Part shown: in pieces, positions 27,679 through 38,486 of the stretch
Layout: each line of letters begins with the position of its first letter
Position numbering within the stretch: the stretch's first letter is position 1
DNA from: Pseudomonadota bacterium
GTDB taxonomy: Bacteria; Pseudomonadota; Gammaproteobacteria; Burkholderiales; JAJZQI01
Assembly: GCA_021847305.1 (NCBI GenBank)
Contig: JAJZTZ010000003.1
Span: 1-48,225 of the forward strand
Direction: 5' to 3'
DNA length: 48,225 nt
Notes under the pieces: generated by a model
What the model saw: the letters and a program-made list of their open reading frames with translations, nothing else
Database searches by the model: none
Told to the model about the DNA's origin: nothing
Made by a program: the position numbers and the translations under genes

Positions 27679-27752
27679 CCCACGCGGTCAGGCCGGTCAG
27701 GGTCTGTCAGGTATTGCCCCACCCGGCGGAGACTGACGGCAATTGGGCCGGC

Positions 27753-29141
27753 TTACTGACGTGCGTCGTGCTGACCTGTGCCGGGATGGACGCCTGCCTG
27801 CTCTGGCGGAACCGGGGCCGCATCCGGCATTGTCGTCACGACCCGCTGCCGTTCCAGAAAACCAACCGCCAGGGCCTTATACAGCGGCTTGCGGCAAACC
27901 AGGCGGGAACTGACCGAACCCAGAATCGCGGCGGCCATGAGCGGAAGCAGCAAATTATGGTTGTCGGTCATTTCCATCACGATAACAAACGCCGTGATTG
28001 GTGCCTGTACCACCCCGGAAAAATACGCCACCATCCCCAGAATCACCACCGCACCCGCCGGAGCATAGGGCATCCAGTCGGCCATATTGGAGCCAAAACC
28101 CGCGCCAATGGCCAGCGAAGGCGCGAAAATGCCGCCCGGAATCCCGCTCAGATAGGACACAACGGTGGCCAGCATTTTCAGTATTCCATAACTGGCCGGC
28201 ATGGGATCGGTTTCCGACAGCAGTGCTTTTGCTTCCGTGTAGCCGGTCCCGTAGGTGGTATGACCGGAAACCAGCCCGATAAGCGCCAGGACCAGACCAC
28301 ACAGCGCAGCCATGGTCACCGGATGCTGTCTGAGCCAGGCGCCCCAGCGCCCCGGCAAACCACTCCGGGTTTCCAGCAGCACACGGCTGAACAGGCCGCC
28401 CAGCAAACCGCCGGCAATGCCACACGCCAGTACGGCCAGCCAGCCCTCATTGAAACCGAGTTCCGCCGAGGTATGGCCGAAATACGAATAATTACCGCTC
28501 ATTGCCAACGAAGTCATACCGGCCAGAATCACGGCGGTCAGGATAATACCGTTGGTACGTTGCTCGAATGATTTGCTCATCTCTTCGATGGCAAACACTA
28601 CGCCGGCCAGCGGCGTGTTGAAAGCGGCTGCCACGCCGGCAGCGCCGCCAGCCAGAATCAGCCCCTTTTCCAGTTCCGGGCGGGGAAAATTGGCCAGCCG
28701 GCTAAGCGAATGCATAATCGACGCGCCGACCTGGACTGTCGGGCCTTCACGCCCGACCGAAGCGCCCGAGAGCAAGGCCAGCAGAGTCAGGAACACCTTG
28801 CCGATACCGATACGCAAGGACAACACCGCTCCGCGCGCAGCATGATCGGTGATCTGCAATGCCGCGATGGTCTGGGGAATACCGCTGCCCTGAGAGCCGG
28901 GGAAGTAGCGCCGCGTAATCCAGGCCACCAGTGCCAGCCCGGCCGGGGAAAGCAATAACGGCCAATACGGCGAGGCCGTCAGCAGTTTTTCAAACAGCCG
29001 GTTGGCAGCTTCAGCACCCTCGGCAAACAGTACCGCAGTCGCACCCAGCGCGATGGCTCCGCCCCAGAACACCAGCCGCCTCTTCCAGTGACGTACAGAC
29101 AGCCAGACTGAACGGGAGCGACGCAGAAATCGTTTAGGCAC
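27753..29141 (-). CDS. clcA: ClC-type chloride channel / H+/Cl- antiporter
   Basis: GSGIPQT, SVGREGPTVQVGASIMHSLSR, GIPGGIFAPSLAIGAGFG; gating Glu retained. Confidence 0.92.
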   Translation of the reverse strand: MPKRFLRRSRSVWLSVRHWKRRLVFWGGAIALGATAVLFAEGAEAANRLFEKLLTASPYWPLLLSPAGLALVAWITRRYFPGSQGSGIPQTIAALQITDHAARGAVLSLRIGIGKVFLTLLALLSGASVGREGPTVQVGASIMHSLSRLANFPRPELEKGLILAGGAAGVAAAFNTPLAGVVFAIEEMSKSFEQRTNGIILTAVILAGMTSLAMSGNYSYFGHTSAELGFNEGWLAVLACGIAGGLLGGLFSRVLLETRSGLPGRWGAWLRQHPVTMAALCGLVLALIGLVSGHTTYGTGYTEAKALLSETDPMPASYGILKMLATVVSYLSGIPGGIFAPSLAIGAGFGSNMADWMPYAPAGAVVILGMVAYFSGVVQAPITAFVIVMEMTDNHNLLLPLMAAAILGSVSSRLVCRKPLYKALAVGFLERQRVVTTMPDAAPVPPEQAGVHPGTGQHDARQ

Positions 29142-29220
29142 TTGGAACCCGGGGGTGTTAAAAGGTTGGTAGGCGAGATTTTAAGCCCCGGGCCAACGCC
29201 GGACAACCTATTGTACAGAA

Positions 29221-32200
29221 TTATTTTGCAGAAACATTTTCCGCAGCCGACACATCCTCACTTCCACCAAACAGAAATTGCTCAATGACCGTATAAAATC
29301 GCTCAATATTCAGCGGCTTGACCAGATAATCGGCAAATCCGGCCGCCTTGCCATGAGCAATATCGCTCGGCATGGCATTGGCGGTTACCGCCACCACCGG
29401 CACCTGTTGCAACGCGGCATCGTCGCGGAATATTTGCAGCACCTGGTAACCGTTCATGCCCGGCAGATTGATGTCCAGCAGAATCAGATCCGGCTTGTGC
29501 AGGCGCGCGAGTTCGATGCCCAACGAGGGGTCAAATGCGGTCCGCAGCAGAATATTCGCTTTGCGCGCCAGCAACTGGCTGACCAGTTTCAGATTGGCCG
29601 GATTGTCTTCGATATACAGCACCGATTTTCTCGCACTGTCGACCGGAGTAAGCACCATATCCCCTGTCTGGCTGCGCTCATCTTCGCCCGCAGGCACAGC
29701 TTCCGCCATGGGCAGGCTCACCTTAAACAGGCTGCCGCGCCCCAGTACGCTTTCGGGTTCGATTTGGCCGCCCATCATTTCCACCAGGCGCTTGGTAATG
29801 GTCAGGCCGATGCCCGTCCCCTCAATTCCGCTGGATTCCGCTCCCAAACGGTTAAACGGCTGGAACAGCTCCTCCAGTTTGGCCACGTCAAAGCCTTTAC
29901 CGGTATCGGCCACGCTGATTACCACCCGATCTTTCTCTCGCCTGGCTTCAAAGCGGATACTGCCGCCCTCGGTGTTGTACTTGACTGCATTGGACAGCAG
30001 ATTCAGCAGCACCTGCTTAAGTCGCAGGCGATCAGCCACCACGACCAGACCGGCAAAGTCGCCCATCGTGAATGACAAACCGTGCCGTCCGGCAATCGGT
30101 TCAATCAACGAGGCACATTCCTCCGCCACTTCGGCAAGCAATACCGGCCCCAGCGACAGATTGAGCTGGCCGGACTCGATCTTGGACAAATCCAGCACAT
30201 CGTTGATCAGCTCGAGCAAATGTCGCCCGGCACCGAGAATTTCCTGCACGCTGTCTTTCTGATCCTGATCCAGCGAAGCGTCATACTCCAGAATCTGGGC
30301 GAAACCGAGAATGGCATTCATCGGTGTGCGCAATTCATGGCTCATGCTGGAGAGAAATTCCGACTTTGCCTGGCTGGCCTGTTCCGCCTGTTCGCGGGCA
30401 CGACGGAGCTGGAATTGGCGCTCCAGTTCGTCGCTATAGTCGCTCAGCACATTGAAGATATACTGCAACTCGCCATGTTCGTTGTGCACAAATGCGACAT
30501 TGGACTTGGACACGAACTCACTGCCGTCCTTGCGCTGTACCGGCAGCAGGCCCGACCACGGCTGCCCGGTCTTCGCCGCATGCAGAATCACCTGCAGCGA
30601 CCAGGTACGGACACTCTCGGGCATGAATGCGGCAATCTCTTCACCGAGCAGTTCGTCTTGCTCGCTTCCCACCATGCGCTCGAATGCCGCATTGGTATAG
30701 ACCACCAACCCCTCGGGCGTGGTCACGACGATGCCCTGATCGGTCGCATCGAAAATGCTGCGGAAAATCTGCAGATCCTGCTCGGCCTGTTTGATACTGG
30801 TGATGTCCTGCACCGTGCCAAGCATGCGTATCACCTTGCCGTTGGCGTCGAATTCGCCGGAACCGCGCTCATGCACAAAGCAGATCTTGCCATCCGGACG
30901 GATAATCCGGTGGATCACATCATACTGGCCGGAGGCAAATGCGACGGCTTCGCTGGCATGCACGCGCGGCAGGTCATCCGGATGCACCATCGCATAGAAA
31001 CCTTCGAGCGTGGGGACAAAATGATCCGGATTTTGGCCAAAAATCTCATAAATGATTTCCGACCAGTACAATTCGCCGGTTTCCAGGTCCGTTTCCCAGT
31101 TGCCGAGACGTGCCAGCTCCTGGGCTTGCATCAGACGTCTGCGCTCGCGCGACAGCGTACGCTCATGGCGTTTGCGCTCGGCAATGTTCTGCACAATGGT
31201 CCAGATAAAGGCATTGCCGCTCTCGTCCTGCACCACTACGCCGTTCACCAGCACCGGAATGCGCGTACCGTTCTTGTGCAGCAACTCCTTTTCAAACGGC
31301 CCGAACCGGCCGAGTTTGAGCAGTTTGTCCATGTAGCCCTGCTCGGCCTTGAGGTATTTTTCCGCCGTCAGCTGCCAGAAATCCAGCTGGTGATACTCTT
31401 CCTCGGTATGGCCGGTCAGCTGCAGCATGGCCTCATTCACTTCCAGGAAATGACCGTCCAGCGTACTGCGTGTCACCCCTACCGGGGCAATCTCAAACAA
31501 ACTGCGGAAGCGTTTTTCCAGCAGGCCCAAGGACAGCTCGGCCATTTTCCGTTCATGGATGTCAATGACCACACCCAGCATCTGAACCGGCGTGCCGTCG
31601 GCTGCGCGCACGACGTCGCCTTTACCCTGTAGCCAACGAATCTGCCCATCTGGCCAGATCACGCGATGCTCAATGTTGTATTCCGTTCCCTCCTCAACAC
31701 AGGCATTGACGGCTTGCACCAGCCTATTCCTGTCGTCCGGATGAAGCGCGGCCAGGTAGTTTTCATAGGTCGTCTCAAGCTCGCCAGCCTGATGTCCAAA
31801 CAATGGAGCAACAGACTCGGACCAGTAAACCATCCCGGTGAGGATATTCCAGTCCCAGGTACCGATATTGGCAAATGCCTGGCTGCGGCGCAGTCGTTCA
31901 GCATTGGCGGACGCCGTCTGCTCAAGAATCTTAAGTCGGGTGACATCGGTACGGATTGACACATACTGGTAGGGTACGCCGTTCTCGTCCATAAACGGCA
32001 CAATCGTGGAGTCGACCCAGTAAAGACCACCGCTCTTCGACCGGTTGCAGACCTCACCCCGCCACACCTTGCCCTGCGATATGGTCTGCCATAATCCCTG
32101 AAAAAATTGCCGGTCATGCAAACCGGAATTGACGATGCGATGGTTCTGTCCCACCAGCTCTTCGCGCTTGTAGCCACTGACTTCACAGAACTTGTCGTTG

Positions 32201-33456
32201 GCATAGAGAATGGTACCGGCGGCGTCGGTGGTACTGACAATCGCATGCCGGTTAAGCGCAAAGTGTTCCCGCTCGCGCTCGTAAAAATTGCGTTTAAATA
32301 TCCCCATCAGATCATGAAATGCCCGGCTGCGACGGGCCCGTGCACTAACCAGAGCAACCAGATAAGCCGGCTCGACCGGCTTGGTAATAAAATCATCCGC
32401 CCCCAGACCGAGTGCCAGCAACTGCTTGGCGATGTTGCGTTCAGAAGACAGGAACAGGATGGGCAACGACGCCCATTTCTCGTCTTCGCGCAAAATGGCG
32501 GCCACTTCCGGACCACTCACTTCCGGCATATTGACATCCAGCACCAGGACATCCGGCGGGAAAGCCTGCAGCATGTCCAGCACCTGCATCGGCTGCGTCG
32601 TGCTGCTCACTTCCATGCCGGCACGCTGGAGAATTTCCGTGGCGAAAAGCAGATATAACGGGTCGTCGTCCACCAGCATCACCCGGTAAGGCTTTTCCGA
32701 TGGGCGCCTCACCAGCCGACCAAGCAGCCCGGGCAAACGCTCCGGCACCAGCTGCTTGCGCAGACAATGGCTGGCGCCGCCGCGATATGCCGCCAGACGC
32801 GAGGCCATATCGTCGTTATCGGACAGGAAAATAACCGGTGGACAAGCAACGCAGCGCGATTGCATCGCAGCAATCGCCTTCTTGCCATTTGGCACCGATT
32901 GAATCAGCGTCTTGTCGATCAGCACCGCCGCCGGCTGCAGCTGCCCATCGCCAATCCGCTGCAGGGCGGACAGATCGTCAAAACACTCCAGCTGATAGCT
33001 GGCAGCCGCAAGAATCGCCCGCAGCTGAGCCTCCAATTCGGCATCGGCCATCAGCAACAGGATAAGTGGATGCTCCTCGGATGCAGCAGGCGAAGCAGTT
33101 GGAATAGCCTCGCTCCCCGGCAAGGGCAGCGAGGCACCGGTATAAAGTTCATCCAGCAGGTGTTCTGTTTCATACCAGAAGGCGTCGGCGACAGGAGCGG
33201 TGCTCTCGCGCAGACCGGCCAGGTGACCACCAAGCACAGAGACCGCCTGGCTCAGTGCGGCAAAGCCGAACACCTCGGCTGCCGGCCCGATCTTGCGCAG
33301 CAGCGTATCGATTTCCTGTAGCAAATGGGATGGCGGGCGCTTGGCCGCCTTTAAGCGTGCCACCAGATGCCGCAACGTCCCCAGCCGCTCCGGTAATTCG
33401 GCGATGTAAGTCCTGCGCAAGGCAGTAAATCTGCCGTTAGGTCCATTCATTGGCAT
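29221..33456 (-). CDS. Large cytosolic hybrid sensor histidine kinase (degenerate HPt, degenerate REC, REC, five PAS, HisKA-HATPase, REC)
   Basis: VMLVDDDPLYLL...DVLVLDVNMPEVSGPEV REC; repeated PAS/PAC blocks; EFLSSMSHELRTPMNAILGFAQ H-box; NLLSNAVKYN; GTGIGLTITKRLVEMMGG; C-terminal VLYIEDNPANL...LILLDINLPGMNG REC; no TM. Confidence 0.92.
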   Translation of the reverse strand: MPMNGPNGRFTALRRTYIAELPERLGTLRHLVARLKAAKRPPSHLLQEIDTLLRKIGPAAEVFGFAALSQAVSVLGGHLAGLRESTAPVADAFWYETEHLLDELYTGASLPLPGSEAIPTASPAASEEHPLILLLMADAELEAQLRAILAAASYQLECFDDLSALQRIGDGQLQPAAVLIDKTLIQSVPNGKKAIAAMQSRCVACPPVIFLSDNDDMASRLAAYRGGASHCLRKQLVPERLPGLLGRLVRRPSEKPYRVMLVDDDPLYLLFATEILQRAGMEVSSTTQPMQVLDMLQAFPPDVLVLDVNMPEVSGPEVAAILREDEKWASLPILFLSSERNIAKQLLALGLGADDFITKPVEPAYLVALVSARARRSRAFHDLMGIFKRNFYEREREHFALNRHAIVSTTDAAGTILYANDKFCEVSGYKREELVGQNHRIVNSGLHDRQFFQGLWQTISQGKVWRGEVCNRSKSGGLYWVDSTIVPFMDENGVPYQYVSIRTDVTRLKILEQTASANAERLRRSQAFANIGTWDWNILTGMVYWSESVAPLFGHQAGELETTYENYLAALHPDDRNRLVQAVNACVEEGTEYNIEHRVIWPDGQIRWLQGKGDVVRAADGTPVQMLGVVIDIHERKMAELSLGLLEKRFRSLFEIAPVGVTRSTLDGHFLEVNEAMLQLTGHTEEEYHQLDFWQLTAEKYLKAEQGYMDKLLKLGRFGPFEKELLHKNGTRIPVLVNGVVVQDESGNAFIWTIVQNIAERKRHERTLSRERRRLMQAQELARLGNWETDLETGELYWSEIIYEIFGQNPDHFVPTLEGFYAMVHPDDLPRVHASEAVAFASGQYDVIHRIIRPDGKICFVHERGSGEFDANGKVIRMLGTVQDITSIKQAEQDLQIFRSIFDATDQGIVVTTPEGLVVYTNAAFERMVGSEQDELLGEEIAAFMPESVRTWSLQVILHAAKTGQPWSGLLPVQRKDGSEFVSKSNVAFVHNEHGELQYIFNVLSDYSDELERQFQLRRAREQAEQASQAKSEFLSSMSHELRTPMNAILGFAQILEYDASLDQDQKDSVQEILGAGRHLLELINDVLDLSKIESGQLNLSLGPVLLAEVAEECASLIEPIAGRHGLSFTMGDFAGLVVVADRLRLKQVLLNLLSNAVKYNTEGGSIRFEARREKDRVVISVADTGKGFDVAKLEELFQPFNRLGAESSGIEGTGIGLTITKRLVEMMGGQIEPESVLGRGSLFKVSLPMAEAVPAGEDERSQTGDMVLTPVDSARKSVLYIEDNPANLKLVSQLLARKANILLRTAFDPSLGIELARLHKPDLILLDINLPGMNGYQVLQIFRDDAALQQVPVVAVTANAMPSDIAHGKAAGFADYLVKPLNIERFYTVIEQFLFGGSEDVSAAENVSAK

Positions 33457-33747
33457 GTATCGCCCCCCCAGAATGGTTCTATTTTTTTAGACTGTTGACC
33501 AACCGCTTCCGTGCCGCCTGCAAGGCCGGGCATAGCCCGACCATTAATGCAATCACATGATTTTGCAATCTGCTTTCATATCCCCCCCTATTCCTGCCCG
33601 GTGGACGGAGGAGGTACAGATTGACGACTTTGGCAGCAATCGATACTTTTTCTTCATGTATGACAATTCAGCTACGTCTTGCATAAACACTTATAATTAT
33701 TCTAAGTTAAGCATATCATATGCCCTTATTATAAACATGGATTTTCG

Positions 33748-34887
33748 ATGTTTACACTTCCCCTGGACATTTTGATTGTCGATGACACTCCGGCCAACCA
33801 GCGCATGCTGAAAAAGGCCCTGGAGGATTGGGGACATCACACGCGCTTGGCCGAAAACGGCAAGCTGGCGATTGATGAAGTCAAGCACAAGCTCCCCGAC
33901 CTGATTCTCATGGATGTACGCATGGACGTCATGGACGGGCTGGAGGCCACACGTCAAATCCGCCAGCATTGCGGCAGCCGCTGGGTACCGATCATTTTCC
34001 TCAGCGCGCTGAGCAAGATTGATGACATCGAAATGGGCCTCCAGGCAGGCGGCGACGATTACCTGCCAAAACCGGTCGATTTGCGCCTGCTCAAGATCAA
34101 AATCGGCGCCATGCAGCGTATTGCCGCGCTGCAACAGGCAAACGAGGAAAAATCCGCCTGGATTGAGGAAGAAAACCGCTCGGCGTCGGACCTGCTGGAA
34201 CGTCTGGCCCGCGAGCTTTACCAGCCGCCAGCCAGTCTGCAGCACATGCTGATACCGGTCGGCAACGTCTCCGGCGATCTGCCCGTCGCACTCCGGACCG
34301 CATCGGGGAAATGGCTGATGGGCCTCGCCGATGCCGCCGGGCACGGCCTGGCGGCCGCCGTGACGCTGGTGCCATTCAATAAAATCCTGCACCAGGCCGC
34401 CAAAGACGACATGCCGCTGCTTACACTCGGACACACTGTCAGCCAACGCCTGAACCAGTTGTTTCCGATCAACCGCTTTATCGCGGTGCTGCTGACCCTG
34501 TATGACCCGGCCAGCGGCACAGTGGAAGTCCTCAATGCGGGCCTGCCGGATGCCTATCTGCTGGACCGGCAGAACCGCGTGCACCGAAATTTCCCCTCGA
34601 ATTATCCGCCGCTGGGCTTGTGGTCGCCGGATACGCCGCTGCCCGCGCCGGAAGCATGCAGTCTGGCGGAAGGCGACATGCTGATGCTGTGCTCGGACGG
34701 GCTGACCGAAGCCTGCAACAGCAGCGAGCAGATGTTCGGCCATGAAGGCGTTTTGCAGCATCTAGACTGGCACGACCTGAACAGCGGCGCGCCGCGCATG
34801 AAAAACGCCATTGCAACACACTGCGACACGCAGGCGCCGCACGACGATATCTCGCTGCTGCTGTTGCGGCATAATCACAGTATCTGA
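33748..34887 (+). CDS. Response regulator with C-terminal PP2C/SpoIIE-type phosphatase domain
   Basis: ILIVDDTPANQRML...LILMDVRMDVMDGLEATRQIR; GNVSGDLPVALR, ADAAGHGLAAAV, LCSDGLTEACN, HDDISLLLLR. Confidence 0.9.
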   Translation: MFTLPLDILIVDDTPANQRMLKKALEDWGHHTRLAENGKLAIDEVKHKLPDLILMDVRMDVMDGLEATRQIRQHCGSRWVPIIFLSALSKIDDIEMGLQAGGDDYLPKPVDLRLLKIKIGAMQRIAALQQANEEKSAWIEEENRSASDLLERLARELYQPPASLQHMLIPVGNVSGDLPVALRTASGKWLMGLADAAGHGLAAAVTLVPFNKILHQAAKDDMPLLTLGHTVSQRLNQLFPINRFIAVLLTLYDPASGTVEVLNAGLPDAYLLDRQNRVHRNFPSNYPPLGLWSPDTPLPAPEACSLAEGDMLMLCSDGLTEACNSSEQMFGHEGVLQHLDWHDLNSGAPRMKNAIATHCDTQAPHDDISLLLLRHNHSI

Positions 34888-34903
34888 ACGACAGACATAA
34901 ATT

Positions 34904-34931
34904 AAAAAAGGCCGCTTACGCGGCCTTTTTT
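34904..34931. terminator. Bidirectional intrinsic terminator between convergent REC-PP2C and slyD genes
   Basis: AAAAAAGGCCGC-ttac-GCGGCCTTTTTT. Confidence 0.88.
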
Positions 34932-34953
34932 ATTTACTTCGCAGCAATCACTC

Positions 34954-35436
34954 TCAGTGATGATGGCCGCCGGCACCGTGCACGTGTTCGTGCTCGATTT
35001 CTTCCTTGGTGGCCGGACGCACCTCAGTGATGGTGCAGGAGAATTTCAGGCGCTGGCCGGCCCAGGGATGGTTGCCGTCCACGGCCACTTTATCCGGGGT
35101 CACATCGGTCACGGTGTAGAGAATGTAGTCTTCGTCATCGCCTTCCGGGCTGCCCTCGAACTGCATGCCGACTTCAACATTGTCCGGGAACAGATGACGC
35201 GGCTCGATGCGCACCAGTTCCGGATCATATTCGCCGAACGCCATGTCCGGTTCCAGAATCAGATCCACGGTGTCGCCCACACTCTTGTTGTGCAGTTGCT
35301 CTTCCACGATCGGGAAGATGCCGTCGTAACCGCCATGCAGATAGCTCACCGGTTCGTCGGTTTTTTCCAGCAGCTGACCGTCCATGTCATGCAGCTGGTA
35401 GTTGATGGAGACTACGGTATCTTTTACGACTTGCAT
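34954..35436 (-). CDS. slyD: FKBP-type peptidyl-prolyl isomerase SlyD-like
   Basis: VSINYQLHDMDGQLLEKT; YLHGGYDGIFPIVEEQLHNKSVGD; NHPWAGQRLKFSCTI; His-rich tail EHEHVHGAGGHHH. Start MQVVKD preferred over the 35595 extension. Confidence 0.9.
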   Translation of the reverse strand: MQVVKDTVVSINYQLHDMDGQLLEKTDEPVSYLHGGYDGIFPIVEEQLHNKSVGDTVDLILEPDMAFGEYDPELVRIEPRHLFPDNVEVGMQFEGSPEGDDEDYILYTVTDVTPDKVAVDGNHPWAGQRLKFSCTITEVRPATKEEIEHEHVHGAGGHHH

Positions 35437-35441
35437 GGCAT

Positions 35442-35906
35442 TTACCCTTGTTTGATGAATTGAAGAATTTCGTTGGCATGCCCCTTGGCGGTCACGCCGT
35501 ACTGGGCGTACGTGAGCACGCCATCTTTGCCGATAATGAACGTGGAACGCACGATGCCCATGCGCTTGACCCCGTCTTTTTCCTTTTCCTGCCACACGCC
35601 GTAAGCGGCGCAGGCTTCGCCGTCAACATCCGCCAGCAGGCGCACGGACAGACCGTGCTTGTCGCGGAAAGCCGCGTGGGACATACAGTCATCCTTGCTC
35701 ACGCCGAGTACCACAGCCTCCTGCGCGGCGAACTCCGCTTCCAGATCACTGAACTCGATACCCTCAAGCGTACAGCCCGGCGTATCGTCCTTGGGGTAGA
35801 AATACAGGATCACCTGCTTCTTGCCGAGAAAATCCGCCAGTTTGATTTCTTCCATATCAGCGTCGGGCAGGTTGAAATCCGGCGCCTTATCACCTGTTTT
35901 TAGCAT
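35442..35906 (-). CDS. bcp: Peroxiredoxin (bacterioferritin comigratory protein type)
   Basis: QVILYFYPKDDTPGCTLEGIEFSDLEAEF. Confidence 0.92.
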   Translation of the reverse strand: MLKTGDKAPDFNLPDADMEEIKLADFLGKKQVILYFYPKDDTPGCTLEGIEFSDLEAEFAAQEAVVLGVSKDDCMSHAAFRDKHGLSVRLLADVDGEACAAYGVWQEKEKDGVKRMGIVRSTFIIGKDGVLTYAQYGVTAKGHANEILQFIKQG

Positions 35907-36068
35907 TGTTAACCTCGTTTCTGTATGCTTCTTTTGAGAGTGTCTTTGAGTTCACGCGGAGGTTGATTCAGCTTAATCAATCACCACGCCGAATACAACC
36001 GTAATTTGATTACACCGCCGATATGCGCAGTGTATCGGGGCATGTTTTTACGTCCTGATGCCGCTTGG

Positions 36069-37361
36069 TTAGCGTTCGAACACAGCAATCGACTCGACAT
36101 GCGCCGTGTGCGGAAACATGTTGAGAATGCCGGCGGCGCGCATGGTATACCCTTTTGTATGGGTAAGTACAGCGGCGTCGCGTGCCAGTGTTGACGGGTT
36201 GCACGATACATAGACAATGCGCTGCGGCGCGCCGCTGTCCGGCAGCGATTTCACCACTTCCACCGCACCGTCGCGCGGCGGGTCGATCAGCCACTTGTCG
36301 AACTCGCCCAGCGCTGCCAGGCTCTCTGGCGTGGCTTCAAACAGATTGGCCATTTCGAAACGGGCATTGCTGATGCCGTTGCGCTCGGCATTCTCTTTGG
36401 CGCGCGCCACCAGCCCCGGGTGCCCTTCCACCCCGACCACCTCGGCCGCCTGGCGGGCGATGGGCAGGGTAAAGTTACCCAGACCGCAAAACAGGTCCAG
36501 CACTTTTTCGTGCGGCCGGGCGTCCAGCAGTTTCAGTGCGCGCCGCACCATGATCTGGTTCACGCCGCTGTTTACCTGGGTAAATTCGGTCGGCTTGAAA
36601 GGCATGTAAATATCGAATTCCGGCAGACGGTAAGCCAGTTCGGGGGCATTTTCCGGATAGAACGGCTGCGCTGTGTCTGGCCCTTTCGTCTGCAACCAGA
36701 ACTGGATATGGTGGGTGTCGGCAAAGGCTCTGAGCAGGGCTTCGTCGTTGCTGTTGAGCGGCTCCATGACACGCAGCACCAGCACATCCACCGCGTCGCC
36801 CACCGCCAGCTCGATCTGCGGCAACCGCTCGCGGATCGACAGCTGCATCACCAGTTCGCGCAACGGCACGATCAGGTCGGAAATACGCCTGGGCAGCACA
36901 CGGCATTCGCGCATGTCGGCAATGAAGCTGCTGCGCTTTTCATGAAAGCCCACCAGCACGCCGCCCTTCTTTTCCACATAACGCACCGACAGGCGCGCCC
37001 GGCCGCGATAGCCCCACACCGGACCCTGCACCGGCGGCAGCCACTGCTGCGGCTGCACCTTGCCGATATGGGTCAGGTTGTCTTCCAGAATGCGCTGTTT
37101 GACCGCTACCTGGGTGGAAAACTCGACATGCTGCATGGAACAGCCACCGCACACGCCAAAATGCGGGCAGGCCGGCGTGGTACGGCGGAAACTTTCCTTT
37201 TCCACCCGCACCGTCTCGGCAAATTCATAACTGGGCTTTTTCTTGAACGAGCGGTATTCCACCCGTTCGCCCGGCAGCGCGCCTTCGATGAAAATGGTTT
37301 TACCTTCGACGTGGGTAACGCCGCGGCCTTCCTGATCCAGCGATTCGATGACAGCTTTCAT
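36069..37361 (-). CDS. rlmD: 23S rRNA (uracil(1939)-C(5))-methyltransferase
   Basis: TRAM domain, [14 protein letters not shown] Fe-S motif, [31 protein letters not shown]. Confidence 0.93.
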   Translation of the reverse strand: MKAVIESLDQEGRGVTHVEGKTIFIEGALPGERVEYRSFKKKPSYEFAETVRVEKESFRRTTPACPHFGVCGGCSMQHVEFSTQVAVKQRILEDNLTHIGKVQPQQWLPPVQGPVWGYRGRARLSVRYVEKKGGVLVGFHEKRSSFIADMRECRVLPRRISDLIVPLRELVMQLSIRERLPQIELAVGDAVDVLVLRVMEPLNSNDEALLRAFADTHHIQFWLQTKGPDTAQPFYPENAPELAYRLPEFDIYMPFKPTEFTQVNSGVNQIMVRRALKLLDARPHEKVLDLFCGLGNFTLPIARQAAEVVGVEGHPGLVARAKENAERNGISNARFEMANLFEATPESLAALGEFDKWLIDPPRDGAVEVVKSLPDSGAPQRIVYVSCNPSTLARDAAVLTHTKGYTMRAAGILNMFPHTAHVESIAVFER

Positions 37362-37711
37362 TTCTTTTCCAGCATTTGCAACACCCGGCCGAGCGGGCTC
37401 AACAACAACAGCGACGCAACACTCACACCCAGGGTATTGGCGAGCATGTCGTGCACATCAAAACTGCGGTACGGCGTCAGCCCCTGGGCAAATTCAATGC
37501 CAATACCCATGGCAATCAGCGCCAGGCCCACCCGCATGGGCGGGAAACCCAGCTGCCCCCACCAGAGCATCAGTAAGGCGTAGGTGGTGGCGTGCTCGAT
37601 CTTGTCATTCACTTCCTGGGCAAGCGGCGGCACGGGAATCAGCGACAGCACCCAGACAGCCAGCAGCCAGGCGATGCCCAGCGCCAGCCAGACCTTACGC
37701 AGCATGGTCAA
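37358..37711 (-). CDS. VanZ family membrane protein
   Basis: [49 protein letters not shown]. Confidence 0.85.
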   Translation of the reverse strand: MTMLRKVWLALGIAWLLAVWVLSLIPVPPLAQEVNDKIEHATTYALLMLWWGQLGFPPMRVGLALIAMGIGIEFAQGLTPYRSFDVHDMLANTLGVSVASLLLLSPLGRVLQMLEKK

Positions 37712-38486
37712 CCTGCCAATGCTGTTCGAAGGTGCGCCAGTGCTCGCCCGGCAACTCCGCCAGATGAGTGCGCACCAGCGCCAGTTCGCGGATATACTGC
37801 TCCTGCGTCAGCCAGCCGCGGATCAACTGAAAGCGCAGGAACATCAGATAGGTGTTCACCACGTCGGTTTCGCAGTAGTTGCGAATGGCGCTGATTTCGC
37901 CATTCTGAAACGCGCCCCACACCTGCGAGCCATCCATGCCCTGCTTGCCGGGGAAGCCGCACAGCTGCGCCAGATCATCCAGTCCGACAAAGGCGCGTGG
38001 CTGATACATTGCCAGCACGTCCATCAGATCAAGATGGCGGGTGTGATAACGGGACTGGTAATTGTTGAACTTGAAATCGCGGTCGTCTTCGCCGGTATCC
38101 CAGTAGCGCGGCGCGACAATACCATGCACCAGCGAACGGTAGTGCAGCACCGGCAGATCGAAGCCGCCGCCGTTCCACGACACCAGCTGCGGGGTGTAGC
38201 GAGCAATACCGTCGAAAAAGCGGCGAATGATCTCGGCCTCGCCGTCTTCCGGCGTTCCCAGTGACCAGACCTTGAAATTGCCTTCGCCTTCGCGCAGTAC
38301 GCAGGAAATCGCCACCACACGTTGCTGGTGCAAGGGCAGAAAATCGCTGCCGGTAGCCTGGCGGCGACGCTGGAACGCCATGTCGGCAACAGCGGCATCG
38401 CTCACTTCGTCTCCGATGCTGAGCAGCTTGCGAATCCCGCGCACATCAGGCACGGTTTCGATATCGAACACCAGAGTGGGAGTCAT
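37695..38486 (-). CDS. Predicted 3'-5' exonuclease (PolB-like exonuclease family)
   Basis: TLVFDIETVPD; LVSWNGGGFDLPVLHYR; YCETDVVNTYLMFLRF. Confidence 0.88.
   Translation of the reverse strand: MTPTLVFDIETVPDVRGIRKLLSIGDEVSDAAVADMAFQRRRQATGSDFLPLHQQRVVAISCVLREGEGNFKVWSLGTPEDGEAEIIRRFFDGIARYTPQLVSWNGGGFDLPVLHYRSLVHGIVAPRYWDTGEDDRDFKFNNYQSRYHTRHLDLMDVLAMYQPRAFVGLDDLAQLCGFPGKQGMDGSQVWGAFQNGEISAIRNYCETDVVNTYLMFLRFQLIRGWLTQEQYIRELALVRTHLAELPGEHWRTFEQHWQVDHAA

Noticed and set aside
30082-31632. 516-aa + strand ORF antisense to the hybrid kinase
   Set aside because: Lies opposite PAS/HK coding sequence; no independent evidence.
33507-33560. Possible fourth, decayed copy of the structured element (CGCTTCCGTGCCG...GGCCGGGCATAGCCCG)
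   Set aside because: Only about 12 contiguous matching bases, no terminal repeats or TTAA flanks; could be chance.
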